Assembly: GCA_045630765.1 (NCBI GenBank) | Contig: JAZQTM010000046.1 | Coordinates: 1-64,000 of the forward strand | Direction of reading: 5' to 3' | Source of the DNA: RGIG3009 sp045630765 | GTDB taxonomy: Bacteria; Bacillota; Clostridia; Oscillospirales; Acutalibacteraceae | Length of the DNA stretch: 64,000 nt | Part shown: positions 25,308 to 34,358 of the stretch, piece by piece | How the letters are laid out: every line of letters begins with the position of its first letter | Position numbering within the stretch: position 1 is the stretch's first letter | Program-made: the position numbers and the translations under genes | Notes under the pieces: generated by a model | The model's input: only the letters and a program-made list of their open reading frames with translations | Database searches by the model: none | What the model was told of the DNA's origin: nothing

Positions 25308-26468
25308 TTATAATACTGTTCCGTCGGCGTGTCGCGGCACACCGTCCTCCCCGATCACGATATCCTCAATATCCGAGTGGGTATACTTGCGGATATCCCG
25401 CATACGGAACTGATCGCCGGATGCCGTAAACGTGATCGAGATGCCGTGCCGTTTGGCACGGCCTGTCCGCCCGATGCGGTGCAGATAATATTCATTCTCT
25501 TCGGGAATGTCGTAATTGAAAACCGCTTCCACGTCGTCCACGTCGATGCCGCGCGCGGCAACATCGGTAGCGACCAAGATCTCGAATTTTCCCTTGCGGA
25601 AACCTTCCATAACGCGGTTACGTTGCCCTTGCGGAATGTCGCCGTGCAGGCAATCCACCGACAGTTCTCGTTTTTGCAACTGTTTATTCAACCAAGCGAC
25701 CGTGCTTTTGCGGTTGCAAAAGATCATCGCCCGATGTAAATCCAGATGTTTGGCAAGCGTGGTGATGGCATCCAACCGTTCGCTTTCGGTTGCCTCCATC
25801 GCATATTGCGTAATTTGCGGGCGGGCATCTCCCTCCGCCTCAACGGTGATCTCCACCGCATCACGCTGATATTCCCACGCCACGTTCATCACTTCGCGCG
25901 AGATGGTGGCGCTGAATAACACTACTTGCGTATCACCGGGTGTTGCGTTGATGATCTTGCGCACGTCGCGGATGAAGCCCATCTTGAGCATTTCGTCCGC
26001 TTCGTCCAATACCGCCGTATACACGTTACCCAGCCAAACCGTGCCGCGGTTAATGTGATCCAACAGTCGACCGGGCGTTGCCACCACAATCGTCGGCTTT
26101 TTCTTAAGTGCCGTAAGTTGTCGGTTGATCGGCTGACCGCCGTACAGCGCCACGATACGGACCTCGGGCATAAACATGGCAAGTTGCTGCAGATCGTCGG
26201 TGATCTGTATGCAAAGCTCTCTGGTCGGGCACACTACCACTGCCTGAATGTCCTTGCAATCGGGGCGGTAACACTCTAAAAGCGGAATACCGAACGAGCA
26301 AGTCTTACCCGTTCCCGTTGGTGCTTTGGCAATGACGTCACGGCCCTCGAGCATCGGCAAAATCGCCTGCTGCTGGATCGGGGTGGGTTGCGAGAATCCC
26401 ATTTTTGCCAATGCCTGCATCAATTCGGGACGCAACTCGAATTCTTCAAACCCCGCTCCGTGTGCCAT
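25308..26468 (-). CDS. DEAD-box ATP-dependent RNA helicase (CshA-like, short form)
   Basis: The 386-residue protein has the Q motif (FSQPTPIQQQAI), motif I APTGTGKT, DEAD (VLDEADEMLKMGF), SAT, ARGIDVDDV and HRIGRTGRA. It ends about 30 residues after the helicase core, without the long basic tail of full-length CshA or DeaD. It should unwind RNA in ribosome assembly or mRNA turnover. The ATG at 26468 is chosen because GGAGG lies 11 bases upstream and because the Q motif then sits at its usual distance. It has its own promoter at 26502-26530. Confidence 0.93.
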   Translation of the reverse strand: MAHGAGFEEFELRPELMQALAKMGFSQPTPIQQQAILPMLEGRDVIAKAPTGTGKTCSFGIPLLECYRPDCKDIQAVVVCPTRELCIQITDDLQQLAMFMPEVRIVALYGGQPINRQLTALKKKPTIVVATPGRLLDHINRGTVWLGNVYTAVLDEADEMLKMGFIRDVRKIINATPGDTQVVLFSATISREVMNVAWEYQRDAVEITVEAEGDARPQITQYAMEATESERLDAITTLAKHLDLHRAMIFCNRKSTVAWLNKQLQKRELSVDCLHGDIPQGQRNRVMEGFRKGKFEILVATDVAARGIDVDDVEAVFNYDIPEENEYYLHRIGRTGRAKRHGISITFTASGDQFRMRDIRKYTHSDIEDIVIGEDGVPRHADGTVL

Positions 26469-26501
26469 GACCGCCAAAACCTCCGTGTGTATATTTGGTC
26501 T

Positions 26502-26530
26502 ATTATAGCACACCTCCTCGCGCGGGGCAA
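26502..26530 (-). promoter_or_regulatory. Promoter of the helicase-lepA-guaB run
   Basis: TTGCCC (26525-26530) and TATAAT (26502-26507) are 17 bases apart on the minus strand, 34 bases upstream of the helicase start. Confidence 0.65.
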
Positions 26531-26555
26531 GACTAAAATTCAAAAAAAGATACCG

Positions 26556-26888
26556 TCAACTCGTGTAATTATCCAATAAAGACGCCAGCATTTCTTCGCC
26601 TTCGATCACGATACCTTCTCGCAACCGCTGTTGCTCCTCCTCAGGCAAAGAAGCAACCGACACGTCATACACCTCCACAGGCTCGTCTGAGCCGCTTTCA
26701 AACAGCGCAATCTGCCCGTTCCATTCACGAAGCGTTTGGTACGTCACCCGTTCAGACGGCTCGTTTTCGGTCTTTGACCCCTCCGGCAACAGCACACTCA
26801 CCCACGCGGCAATACCGATCAGCAACACACACGCAATCAGCGCCGGCATTAGCCGCCTGCGTTCCTCGGCACGCGTTTCCTTTCGCAT
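26556..26888 (-). CDS. Small membrane-anchored protein of unknown function (110 aa)
   Basis: The product has a basic N-terminus (MRKETRAEERRRL), one membrane segment (LIACVLLIGIAAWVSVLL) and an acidic extracytoplasmic domain of about 75 residues ending LLDNYTS. I recognise no family. The start at ATG 26888 follows a GGGGG ribosome site; an upstream in-frame start at 26921 lacks one. It is divergent from the class A PBP gene and sits just upstream of the helicase promoter. Confidence 0.6.
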   Translation of the reverse strand: MRKETRAEERRRLMPALIACVLLIGIAAWVSVLLPEGSKTENEPSERVTYQTLREWNGQIALFESGSDEPVEVYDVSVASLPEEEQQRLREGIVIEGEEMLASLLDNYTS

Positions 26889-26958
26889 ACAACAGCCCCC
26901 TTTTTCGGTAGTGTGCAGCAAACTTCCCGCTCCTATACATTGTTTACAATTTTGACAT

Positions 26959-26987
26959 TTGACAATTCGGCGTCTGTGCTATAATAT
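26959..26987 (+). promoter_or_regulatory. Promoter of the class A PBP gene
   Basis: TTGACA (26959-26964) is 17 bases from TAATAT (26982-26987). The region also holds a second TTGACA at 26952 and overlapping TATAAT hexamers at 26980 and 26985, so the exact boxes are uncertain. Confidence 0.65.
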
Positions 26988-27058
26988 AATAGTACCTTAT
27001 TTGTATTTTCCCCACGCGGTTTTCGCGTGTACAGATTTCCACAAGGAGGAACCCGCTT

Positions 27059-29221
27059 ATGACATTCCGTAAACCGGCTTGGGTAGACCGTGTATCGGCG
27101 GCGCTGTCCACGAAAAAAGGTCGGAGTATCCTCAGCCTTCTCGGCAGAGCTTTATTATCCGTCGGTCTTGTCATCGTGCTCACCGGCTGTATCGTCGCGT
27201 GCGTGCTGACGGTATACGTTGCCACAAACTTCACCGGTCAGTCCAATCTGCCGGATGTCGATTCCATCAACGAAAACCAAACGAGTATTGTTATGACGCT
27301 CAACGAAACGACCGGCAAGTACGAGGAGTTTCAGCGACTCAGCGGTATCAAACGCATCTGGACGCCCTTAAGCGAAATGCCGGCAAATATGCAAAACGCT
27401 GTCGTGGCAATCGAGGACGAGCGCTTCCACACGCACTTCGGTGTTGACTGGAAACGTACCATTTCCGCCTTTGCCAACCTGGTGTTGCACTTTAATTCCA
27501 CCGAATACGGTGGATCAACCTTAACTCAGCAGCTCATCAAGGTTATGACCGGTAACAACGACCATTCCATTCAGCGTAAGGTCACCGAGATTTTGTCTGC
27601 GGTCGAAATGGAAAAATATTATTCCAAGGACGAGATCCTGCAAGCCTACATCAATATGATGCCGCTTGCCAGCAACGTCACGGGCGTTGGCGCAGGTGCC
27701 AACTATTTCTTCGGCGTAGAAGCAAAAGATCTCACCTTGGCACAGTGCGCGGCGCTTGCTGCTATGACCAACAACCCGGTCAAATATAACCCTTATCGTA
27801 AACCCGAAAATCTGCGAGCACGTCAGCGCACCGTCTTATATAAGATGTACGAACTGGATTTCATCACTGCAGATGAATATAAGCAGGCACTCGGCGAAGA
27901 ACTGTATTTTAAGAGCAGCGCCAAAACCACCGAGGTCAACGACTGGTACACCGATATGCTTATTGACGACGTGACTTATGCACTCGTCGATACCTACGGC
28001 TACACCGAAGCGCAAGCGCGCAATATGGTGTTTTACGGCGGTCTGACCATCTACTCGTGCGAAAATCCCACCTTGCAAGCAAAGGCAGAAGCCGTTTTTG
28101 CCAATGACGAAAACTTCCCCGCTGCGCTGCTCAGCGACGTCGTTCAGCCGCAAGCCGCCATCTACGTGATGGATTACACCGGCAAGACCGTGGCTGTTGT
28201 CGGCGGACGTGGCGAAAAGAATGCAGACCGCATTCTTAACCGTGCCACCAGCTCCATTCGTCAGCCGGGTTCGTCGATGAAACCGCTCTCGGTATACGCA
28301 CCGGCAGTACAGTTGAACTTGATCAATTATTCCTCGCAGGTCAAGGATTGTTATATCACACTTAAGGACGGTACCAAATGGCCGAAGAACTATAACCAAT
28401 CCGTACCGGCCGACAGCGGTATGACGACCATCGACGTTGCGGTACAAACCTCCAAAAACACCGTTGCGGCACAGATCGTACAGCAACTTACCCCGCAACG
28501 CTCGTTCAGTTTCTTAACAGGACCGTTGAATTTGACCTCACTTGTCACCTCCGATGCCAACGGAAACACCGACATCGATTTTGCGCCGATGGCGCTCGGC
28601 GGTCTGACCAAGGGTGCCTATCCGCGCGAGATGGCAGCCGCTTATCAGATGTTCGGCAACGGCGGTTATTACAACGAGCCGTATTCCTTCACCAAAGTGG
28701 AACAAAACGGCAACGTGATTTTACAACACAACTATTCACCCGTTCAGGTGTTGGACGAAGACTCCGCTTACGTGATGAACCGTTTGTTGCAAACCGTTGT
28801 CACCGGTGACCAAGGCGCTACGGCGCGTACGCTCAAAGCGTCGTGGAATCAATGGGAAGTTTTTGCCAAGACGGGTACCACACAGCAAAACAACGACGTA
28901 TGGCTGGTTGCAGGTACTCCTCAATACGTAGCATCGTGCTGGTTCGGCTATGATAAGAACCAAGTGCTTACCACTGCACAAACCTCCGCAGCACGTACGC
29001 TGTGGAGCAAGACGATGCTGGCGTTGCACGAAGGATTGCAACCCACCGCCTTTACGCGTACAGGCAATACGGTGGAAGCCGAGTTCTGTACCGAAACCGG
29101 TTTACTTGCTACCGAAAAATGCACCTCCAAGCGTGTCGGCGTTTACAAGCCCGATCATATGCCGGAGATGTGTACAAAGCACGGTAGCACGGTTGTCGGC
29201 GGCACCGTCCCCCAGGAATAA
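27059..29221 (+). CDS. Class A penicillin-binding protein (PBP1A-type transglycosylase/transpeptidase)
   Basis: The 720-residue bifunctional enzyme polymerises and cross-links peptidoglycan outside the membrane. It has one N-terminal membrane helix (VGLVIVLTGCIVACVLTVYV) and a GT51 transglycosylase domain (AIEDERFHTHFG, GGSTLTQQLIK). The transpeptidase domain has SSMK within RQPGSSMKPL, the SKN motif TSKNT and the KTG motif AKTGTTQQNND. The C-terminal tail carries two Cys-containing stretches (TGLLATEKC, PEMCTKHG). It starts behind AAGGAGGA and ends at its own terminator. Confidence 0.95.
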   Translation: MTFRKPAWVDRVSAALSTKKGRSILSLLGRALLSVGLVIVLTGCIVACVLTVYVATNFTGQSNLPDVDSINENQTSIVMTLNETTGKYEEFQRLSGIKRIWTPLSEMPANMQNAVVAIEDERFHTHFGVDWKRTISAFANLVLHFNSTEYGGSTLTQQLIKVMTGNNDHSIQRKVTEILSAVEMEKYYSKDEILQAYINMMPLASNVTGVGAGANYFFGVEAKDLTLAQCAALAAMTNNPVKYNPYRKPENLRARQRTVLYKMYELDFITADEYKQALGEELYFKSSAKTTEVNDWYTDMLIDDVTYALVDTYGYTEAQARNMVFYGGLTIYSCENPTLQAKAEAVFANDENFPAALLSDVVQPQAAIYVMDYTGKTVAVVGGRGEKNADRILNRATSSIRQPGSSMKPLSVYAPAVQLNLINYSSQVKDCYITLKDGTKWPKNYNQSVPADSGMTTIDVAVQTSKNTVAAQIVQQLTPQRSFSFLTGPLNLTSLVTSDANGNTDIDFAPMALGGLTKGAYPREMAAAYQMFGNGGYYNEPYSFTKVEQNGNVILQHNYSPVQVLDEDSAYVMNRLLQTVVTGDQGATARTLKASWNQWEVFAKTGTTQQNNDVWLVAGTPQYVASCWFGYDKNQVLTTAQTSAARTLWSKTMLALHEGLQPTAFTRTGNTVEAEFCTETGLLATEKCTSKRVGVYKPDHMPEMCTKHGSTVVGGTVPQE

Positions 29222-29227
29222 GTTAAT

Positions 29228-29275
29228 CAGGCGGGTTGTCCGTGAGTCGCGGACAACCCGCCTGTCTAATTTTTC
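29228..29275 (+). terminator. Intrinsic terminator after the PBP gene
   Basis: A 15-bp stem (CAGGCGGGTTGTCCG and its complement, 7-base loop) is followed by TCTAATTTTTCC. Confidence 0.9.
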
Positions 29276-29298
29276 CTTAAAATATTTGAAATTAGCAC

Positions 29299-29327
29299 TT
29301 GATTTTTATAATCGGCTGTGTTATAGT
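29299..29327 (+). promoter_or_regulatory. Promoter of the ACT-hom-lysC operon
   Basis: TTGATT (29299-29304) and TATAGT (29322-29327) are 17 bases apart, upstream of the ATG at 29371. Confidence 0.65.
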
Positions 29328-29370
29328 GTTTTCATTCGCAAAACGCGTGTTTTTGGGTGGTGGACAGTTT

Positions 29371-29838
29371 ATGGATCAAACGGCACGAACCAATGAATGG
29401 ATCTTGGTTCGCGCAGATGCCCTTCCCGAGGTATACGGCAAGGTGCTCGAAGTCAGCGACGCATTGCGTGTCGGTCGCTTTGCTTCGGTCAGCGAAGCCG
29501 TACGGGCGGTAGGCATCTCCCGCAGCGCTTATTACAAATACAAAGACACGGTTGCCCCGTATCTCGGCAGTAAAACCGATGCCGAGTTTATGACGGTGGA
29601 ACTGGTCTTGCAAGATTCCCCCGGCGTCTTATCCGGTCTGCTGTCCGCGTTCGCCAAGGTTGGTGCCAACATTGTGACCGTCAACCAGCAATCTCCCGAA
29701 GACGGCAGTGCTTGCGTATCCATCTGTGCCAAGACGGGCGGTATGTCGCAGTCTTTGGACGCGTTTGCCAATGAATTATCCCACGTCCCCGGTGTGCGCC
29801 GCGTCGGCGCCATCAGTCAGAAAGGCGGAGAAGTATAA
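29371..29838 (+). CDS. ACT-domain regulatory protein (PheB/UPF0735-like)
   Basis: The 155-residue protein has an N-terminal helix-turn-helix-like region (ASVSEAVRAVGISRSAYYKY) and a C-terminal ACT domain (VELVLQDSPGVLSGLLSAFA), the fold that binds amino acids. This matches the PheB/UPF0735 family often found next to homoserine dehydrogenase in Firmicutes. It probably senses an aspartate-family or aromatic amino acid. The ATG at 29371 is chosen since GGGTGGTGG lies just upstream; the longer frame from 29299 would start inside the promoter. Its stop directly abuts the hom start. Confidence 0.8.
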   Translation: MDQTARTNEWILVRADALPEVYGKVLEVSDALRVGRFASVSEAVRAVGISRSAYYKYKDTVAPYLGSKTDAEFMTVELVLQDSPGVLSGLLSAFAKVGANIVTVNQQSPEDGSACVSICAKTGGMSQSLDAFANELSHVPGVRRVGAISQKGGEV

Positions 29839-31065
29839 ATGATCTCGGTAGCAATTTTAGGTCACGGTGTAGTCGGCTCAGGTGTGGCAGAAGTTCTGCT
29901 GCAAAATGCAGATACCATCACCAAAAAAGCAGGCGATGCTTTGCGCGTCAAACGCATTTTGGATCTGCGCAGTTTCCCCGATCTGCCGTATGCCGATCTC
30001 TTTACCACGGATTTTGAAACGATCGCGCAGGATGATGACATCCGCATCGTGGTAGAAACCATGGGCGGTTTACATCCGGCTTATGATTTTGTCAAGACGT
30101 GCTTGCTTGCCGGCAAAAGCGTTGTCACTTCCAATAAGGAACTGGTTGCCGCCAAAGGCGACGAATTGCTCGCCATTGCGCAGGAGCGCAACGTCAATTT
30201 CTTGTTTGAAGCCAGCGTCGGCGGCGGTATTCCGATCTTGCGTCCGCTTTCCCAGTGCCTCGCCGGTAACGAGATCGAATCGGTAGCCGGCATTTTGAAC
30301 GGCACCACCAACTTCATGCTCACCCGTATGGTGCAGGATGGTATGGATTTTGAAAGCGCATTGAAACTGGCTCAGGAACTCGGTTACGCCGAACGCAATC
30401 CGTCGGCAGACGTTGACGGACACGACGCGTGCCGCAAGATCTGCATTTTGGCGGCACTCGCTTACGGCAAACACGTTTACCCCGAGCAAGTATACACCGA
30501 AGGCATCTCGGCGATCACCCCCGCCGACGTAAAATATGCTGAAGCCATCGGCCGCGTCATCAAGCTCATCGGTCAGGTTAAGCGTCAAGGCGACCGTATT
30601 CACTGTATGGTTTCGCCGTTGCTCATTCCGACGGACAATTTGCTTGCTCAGGTAAGCGACGTATTCAACGCCGTTCAAGTCTGCGGAAATGCTGTCGGCG
30701 ACGTAATGTTCTACGGTCGCGGCGCCGGCAAACTTCCCACCGCCTCAGCGGTAGTGGGTGACGTCATCGATGCCGCTCAACACCTTGCCGAACGCAAGCC
30801 TCTCGGCTGGGCGGCAGGTGAGCCCGCATATGTGTTGGATCACGCGGATAACGAATGTGCCGTCTTGCTTCGCTTTGAAACGAATGATAAACAGGCCTTG
30901 CTTGCAAGTATGAAATCGGCGCTCGGCGACGTTTCCGTCGTCACGCTTTCCGACGCACCGGCTAACGAGTTAGCGGTTGTGACGGCAGTTATGAGCGAAC
31001 GTCAGTTAGATAACGGTCTGGCAACACTCGGAGATCAGCCGATCTCCCGTTTGCGCCTGTTATAA
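29839..31065 (+). CDS. hom: Homoserine dehydrogenase
   Basis: The 408-residue enzyme has an N-terminal NAD(P)-binding loop (LGHGVVGSGVAE), the catalytic block NGTTNFMLTRM and EAQ-like EL-GYAERNPSADVDGHDA with the substrate-binding Asp and Lys residues. A C-terminal ACT domain should give feedback control by threonine. It reduces aspartate semialdehyde to homoserine. It lies between the ACT regulator and aspartate kinase, so the operon governs entry to the threonine, methionine and lysine branches. Confidence 0.95.
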   Translation: MISVAILGHGVVGSGVAEVLLQNADTITKKAGDALRVKRILDLRSFPDLPYADLFTTDFETIAQDDDIRIVVETMGGLHPAYDFVKTCLLAGKSVVTSNKELVAAKGDELLAIAQERNVNFLFEASVGGGIPILRPLSQCLAGNEIESVAGILNGTTNFMLTRMVQDGMDFESALKLAQELGYAERNPSADVDGHDACRKICILAALAYGKHVYPEQVYTEGISAITPADVKYAEAIGRVIKLIGQVKRQGDRIHCMVSPLLIPTDNLLAQVSDVFNAVQVCGNAVGDVMFYGRGAGKLPTASAVVGDVIDAAQHLAERKPLGWAAGEPAYVLDHADNECAVLLRFETNDKQALLASMKSALGDVSVVTLSDAPANELAVVTAVMSERQLDNGLATLGDQPISRLRLL

Positions 31066-31091
31066 TACCCATAGACAAAGGAGGATCCCCC

Positions 31092-32300
31092 ATGCTTATC
31101 GTACAAAAATTTGGCGGCAGTTCCGTTGCCAATGCTGAAAGGGTTATGAACGTTGCCCGACGGGTAACTGAAACCTACCGTGCCGGAAACGAAGTAGTCG
31201 TCGTTGTGTCGGCACAAGGTGATACGACCGATGATCTCATCGCCAAAGCCAAAGAGATCAACCCCAGCGCCAGCAAACGCGAAATGGATATGCTGATGGC
31301 GGCGGGCGAACAAATCTCGATCGCTTTGCTTGCTATGGCGTGTGAACAACTCGGCTGTCCCGCCGTTTCCCTGCTTGGCTGGCAGGCAGGCTTCTCTACC
31401 GATTCGAAATACTCCGCGGCGCGTATCAAAACCGTCAAGGCAGAACGCATCCGCGCTGAACTCGACAAGAAAAAGATCGTCATCGTCGCCGGTTTCCAAG
31501 GCGTCAACAAATACGACGACGTCACCACGCTCGGTCGCGGTGGTTCGGACACCAGTGCCGTGGCAATCGCCGCAGCGATGAACGCCGATCTCTGCCAAAT
31601 CTATACCGACGTGGAAGGCGTGTACACCGCCGACCCCCGCAAGATTCCCACTGCGCAGAAGTTAGACGAGATCACCTACGACGAAATGTTAGAACTTGCC
31701 ACGCTGGGCGCGCAAGTGCTTAACAACCGCTCGGTAGAAATGGCAAAAAAATACAACATTGAACTGGAAGTTCTCTCCAGCTTAAAGCACGTTCCCGGCA
31801 CCAAAGTGAAGGAGGTCACCAAAATGGAAAAAATGTTAATTAAAAGTATCGCAAAAGACACCGACGTTGCGCGTGTAATGATCGTCGGCATCCCGGACGA
31901 ACCCGGCATTGCCTTTAAAATTTTCTCCCGCGTTGCCCAGGCGCACGTCAACGTGGACATCATTTTGCAGTCGGTCGGTCGCGACGGCACCAAGGACATC
32001 ACCTTTACCGTTCCCGCGGGCGAGGGCGAGCGCACGGTTGAAGCTTTGCGCGAGTACTGCGACCACTTGAACGCCAAGAAACTCGCTTACGACACCGATA
32101 TCGCGAAAGTATCCATCGTCGGTGCGGGTATGGAAACGCATGAAGGCGTTGCTTCCCGTATGTTCGGCGCGCTGTCGGATGCCAACATCAACATTCAGAC
32201 CATCTCCACCAGCGAAATTAAAATCTCGGTGCTGATCGATCGCGCCGATGCCGATCGCGCTGTTGCCGCTGTGCATCACGCGTTCTTCGACGAAGCTTAA
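31092..32300 (+). CDS. lysC: Aspartate kinase
   Basis: The 402-residue kinase opens with KFGGSSVA, has GRGGSDTSAVAIA and TDVEGVYTADPR, and carries two C-terminal ACT domains (IPDEPGIAFKIFSRVAQA and IVGAGMETHEGVASRMFGAL). It phosphorylates aspartate in the first step of the aspartate family pathway and is expected to be feedback inhibited through the ACT pair. It starts 26 bases after hom behind AAAGGAGG and ends at a hairpin terminator. Confidence 0.96.
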   Translation: MLIVQKFGGSSVANAERVMNVARRVTETYRAGNEVVVVVSAQGDTTDDLIAKAKEINPSASKREMDMLMAAGEQISIALLAMACEQLGCPAVSLLGWQAGFSTDSKYSAARIKTVKAERIRAELDKKKIVIVAGFQGVNKYDDVTTLGRGGSDTSAVAIAAAMNADLCQIYTDVEGVYTADPRKIPTAQKLDEITYDEMLELATLGAQVLNNRSVEMAKKYNIELEVLSSLKHVPGTKVKEVTKMEKMLIKSIAKDTDVARVMIVGIPDEPGIAFKIFSRVAQAHVNVDIILQSVGRDGTKDITFTVPAGEGERTVEALREYCDHLNAKKLAYDTDIAKVSIVGAGMETHEGVASRMFGALSDANINIQTISTSEIKISVLIDRADADRAVAAVHHAFFDEA

Positions 32301-32308
32301 GAAAGACG

Positions 32309-32333
32309 AAAAAAGCCGCAACGCGGCTTTTTT
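32309..32333 (+). terminator. Intrinsic terminator after lysC
   Basis: The stem AAAAAAGCCGC with its complement has a 3-base loop and six Ts. It ends only 9 bases before the hemW ribosome site, so hemW may depend on read-through or an unseen start. Confidence 0.8.
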
Positions 32334-32355
32334 CTTTGTAAAGGAGGTGACAGCT

Positions 32356-33462
32356 ATGCTGGGTGTATATCTGCACGTGCCGTTTTGTGTGTCCAAATGC
32401 CCGTACTGTGATTTTTATTCGCTGGCGGGCAGTACCGACGACGATAAAGACCGTTATCTGCAAGCTCTGATCGAGTCGTTGCACCATTGGTCTGCACAAC
32501 TGCATACAACCGCCGATACCGTCTATCTCGGCGGCGGTACCCCGACGTTGCTCGGTGCCCACCGCCTGGCACGGCTGATCACCGCCGCGCGGAACGCGTT
32601 TTCGGTGCCAAACGACGCAGAGATCACTCTGGAAGCAAATCCGGGCGACGATTTGGGCGATATTTTACGCGCCTTTGCCGCCACGGGCGGTAACCGCTTG
32701 TCGCTGGGAGTACAATCGGTCAATGATCGACAACTGCAACTGCTTGGCAGACGACACACTGTCGCCGACGTGGACGCCGCCATCACCGCCGCCCATCACG
32801 CGGGGATCACCAACGTGTCGTGCGACCTGATGCTTGGTACGTCGGAACAAACCGCCGAGGACGTTCGTGCCGCCGCCCGCCGTTTTGCCGAATGGGGCAC
32901 CCGTCACGTATCCGCGTATCTGTTAAAATTGGAAAACGGCACGCCGTATGCTAAATCCCCTCCCGTTTTACCGGATGAGGATGCGGCAGCAACCTTATAT
33001 ATGGAAGCTGTTGCCGCGCTAAAAGAGCACGGCTATGTGCAATACGAAATTTCCAATTTTGCGCACCCCGGTTTTGAGAGTCGCCACAACCTGAAATACT
33101 GGAACTTGGAACCGTATCTCGGTATCGGTCCTGCTGCCCATTCGTTTTTGGACGGCAAACGACTGTATTATCCCCGCTCACTGTCAGCCTTTTTGGACGG
33201 CGGTGAGCCGTTGCCGGAAACACCCGACGATGCCGTTATTCCCGAAAATTCCCCCGCGGAATATGCGATGCTGCGGCTACGGTTGACAGAAGGTCTGACC
33301 GAAGAGTCTTTTGCCGCCCGTTTTGGCACGCCCCTCCCCGCCGCGTGGCGCAAAAAGGCTGCCACGCTACCACCGCATCTCGTCACGGTGGATCCCGAGG
33401 GGATCCGCTTGTCCCCCGAAGGGTTTTTGGTGTCGGATGCGATCATCGCGCGTATTCTGTAA
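32356..33462 (+). CDS. hemW: HemW-like radical SAM protein (heme chaperone / HemN-like)
   Basis: The 368-residue radical SAM protein has the cluster motif CVSKCPYCDF near the N-terminus, LGGGTPTLL, the SAM-binding EANPGD and the HemN/HemW signature (RLSLGVQSVNDRQLQLLGR). HemW forms differ from true coproporphyrinogen oxidase by lacking the long N-terminal extension, as here; they transfer heme. The ATG at 32356 is behind AAGGAGGTGA. A C-terminal HemN domain is present. Confidence 0.9.
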   Translation: MLGVYLHVPFCVSKCPYCDFYSLAGSTDDDKDRYLQALIESLHHWSAQLHTTADTVYLGGGTPTLLGAHRLARLITAARNAFSVPNDAEITLEANPGDDLGDILRAFAATGGNRLSLGVQSVNDRQLQLLGRRHTVADVDAAITAAHHAGITNVSCDLMLGTSEQTAEDVRAAARRFAEWGTRHVSAYLLKLENGTPYAKSPPVLPDEDAAATLYMEAVAALKEHGYVQYEISNFAHPGFESRHNLKYWNLEPYLGIGPAAHSFLDGKRLYYPRSLSAFLDGGEPLPETPDDAVIPENSPAEYAMLRLRLTEGLTEESFAARFGTPLPAAWRKKAATLPPHLVTVDPEGIRLSPEGFLVSDAIIARIL

Positions 33463-33469
33463 AAAAAAG

Positions 33470-33500
33470 AACGACCGAGTCGTTTGACTCGGTCGTTTTT
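33470..33500. terminator. Bidirectional intrinsic terminator
   Basis: A 12-bp stem (AACGACCGAGTC and its complement, GTTT loop) with A and T flanks lies between convergent genes ending at 33462 and 33509. Confidence 0.9.
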
Positions 33501-33508
33501 GTTGTTTT

Positions 33509-34225
33509 TTATCTTCCTTCCGGCAACATACGGTAGGTATTCACACGCTGGTCCATCATGCAGCGGGAGAAGCACTCCGCATATTCCGTGCCGCACAGTT
33601 TACCGCGGGACAAGTCGCCTGCGCGGTTGCTGGCAAACGCATCAACACCTTGATGCGCGCTCAACCAGCCATACTGGCTTTCGTGGCACTGAAGCGCCTT
33701 GGTTTTCAGATCGATCGTATCCGTGATATCCACGTACTCGGTCGGACGGAAACTGGTCGAGCCGTTTGCCGTCATATAGAAGATCGCGGGCACAACTTCG
33801 TGTACCGGATACTTCGTTTTGTAGTTCGGGATGGTCGCGATAAAGCTTGCGTTAAATGCCAACAGGGACGTTTCGGTATGATCGCGCATATAATCCTCAT
33901 GATACTGCGTGAAGATGATATCAGGCTTTGTATAACGGATTACGTCGACCAATTTATCGATCACCGCACGGTCGTTGGAATCCACGTGCAGATCGTAAAC
34001 ACCCAAGTTGAAGTACTCTTTTGCACCGATCACTTTCGCCGCCGCTTCCGCTTCTTTCACGCGAATTGCCGCGATCTCGTCGGGCTCTAACGTCATTGAA
34101 CCGCCGCTGCCGTTCGTAACACCGCAAACGTACACTTCGTCACCGCGTGCAACGCAACGTGCCAGCGTACCGAAGCAACCGAATTCCGCATCGTCGGGAT
34201 GACAACCAATAGCTAATACTCGCAT
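33509..34225 (-). CDS. PIG-L/LmbE-family deacetylase
   Basis: The 238-residue protein has the zinc motif HPDDAEF near residue 9, TNGSGGS, the HVDSNDRAVIDKLVDVIRYT stretch and HEDYMRDHTETSLLA with metal-ligand histidines. Members of this family remove acetyl groups from GlcNAc-linked molecules, including the bacillithiol precursor (BshB) and GlcNAc-phosphatidylinositol. The substrate here is not set. The gene is divergent from rubrerythrin and shares with it a palindrome carrying both -35 boxes, which makes a redox role possible. That link is inference. Confidence 0.85.
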   Translation of the reverse strand: MRVLAIGCHPDDAEFGCFGTLARCVARGDEVYVCGVTNGSGGSMTLEPDEIAAIRVKEAEAAAKVIGAKEYFNLGVYDLHVDSNDRAVIDKLVDVIRYTKPDIIFTQYHEDYMRDHTETSLLAFNASFIATIPNYKTKYPVHEVVPAIFYMTANGSTSFRPTEYVDITDTIDLKTKALQCHESQYGWLSAHQGVDAFASNRAGDLSRGKLCGTEYAECFSRCMMDQRVNTYRMLPEGR

Positions 34226-34261
34226 ATTTTATTCCCTCGCTTTGTTAATAATTGCAAGTTC

Positions 34262-34320
34262 ATCATACACTCATTAATCGGCAAAGTCAATATTGACTTT
34301 GCCGAATTTTATTGTAAAAT
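34262..34320. promoter_or_regulatory. Divergent promoter pair built on a 28-bp perfect palindrome
   Basis: Bases 34278-34305 are a perfect palindrome (left half TCGGCAAAGTCAAT). It contains TTGACT on both strands: 34285-34290 (minus) with TATGAT at 34262-34267, spacing 17, for the deacetylase; and 34293-34298 (plus) with TAAAAT at 34315-34320, spacing 16, for rubrerythrin. One dimeric regulator bound here could cover both promoters. Confidence 0.75.
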
Positions 34321-34358
34321 AAAAGTATACTTAACTATCTGAAAAGGAGTGTCAGACT

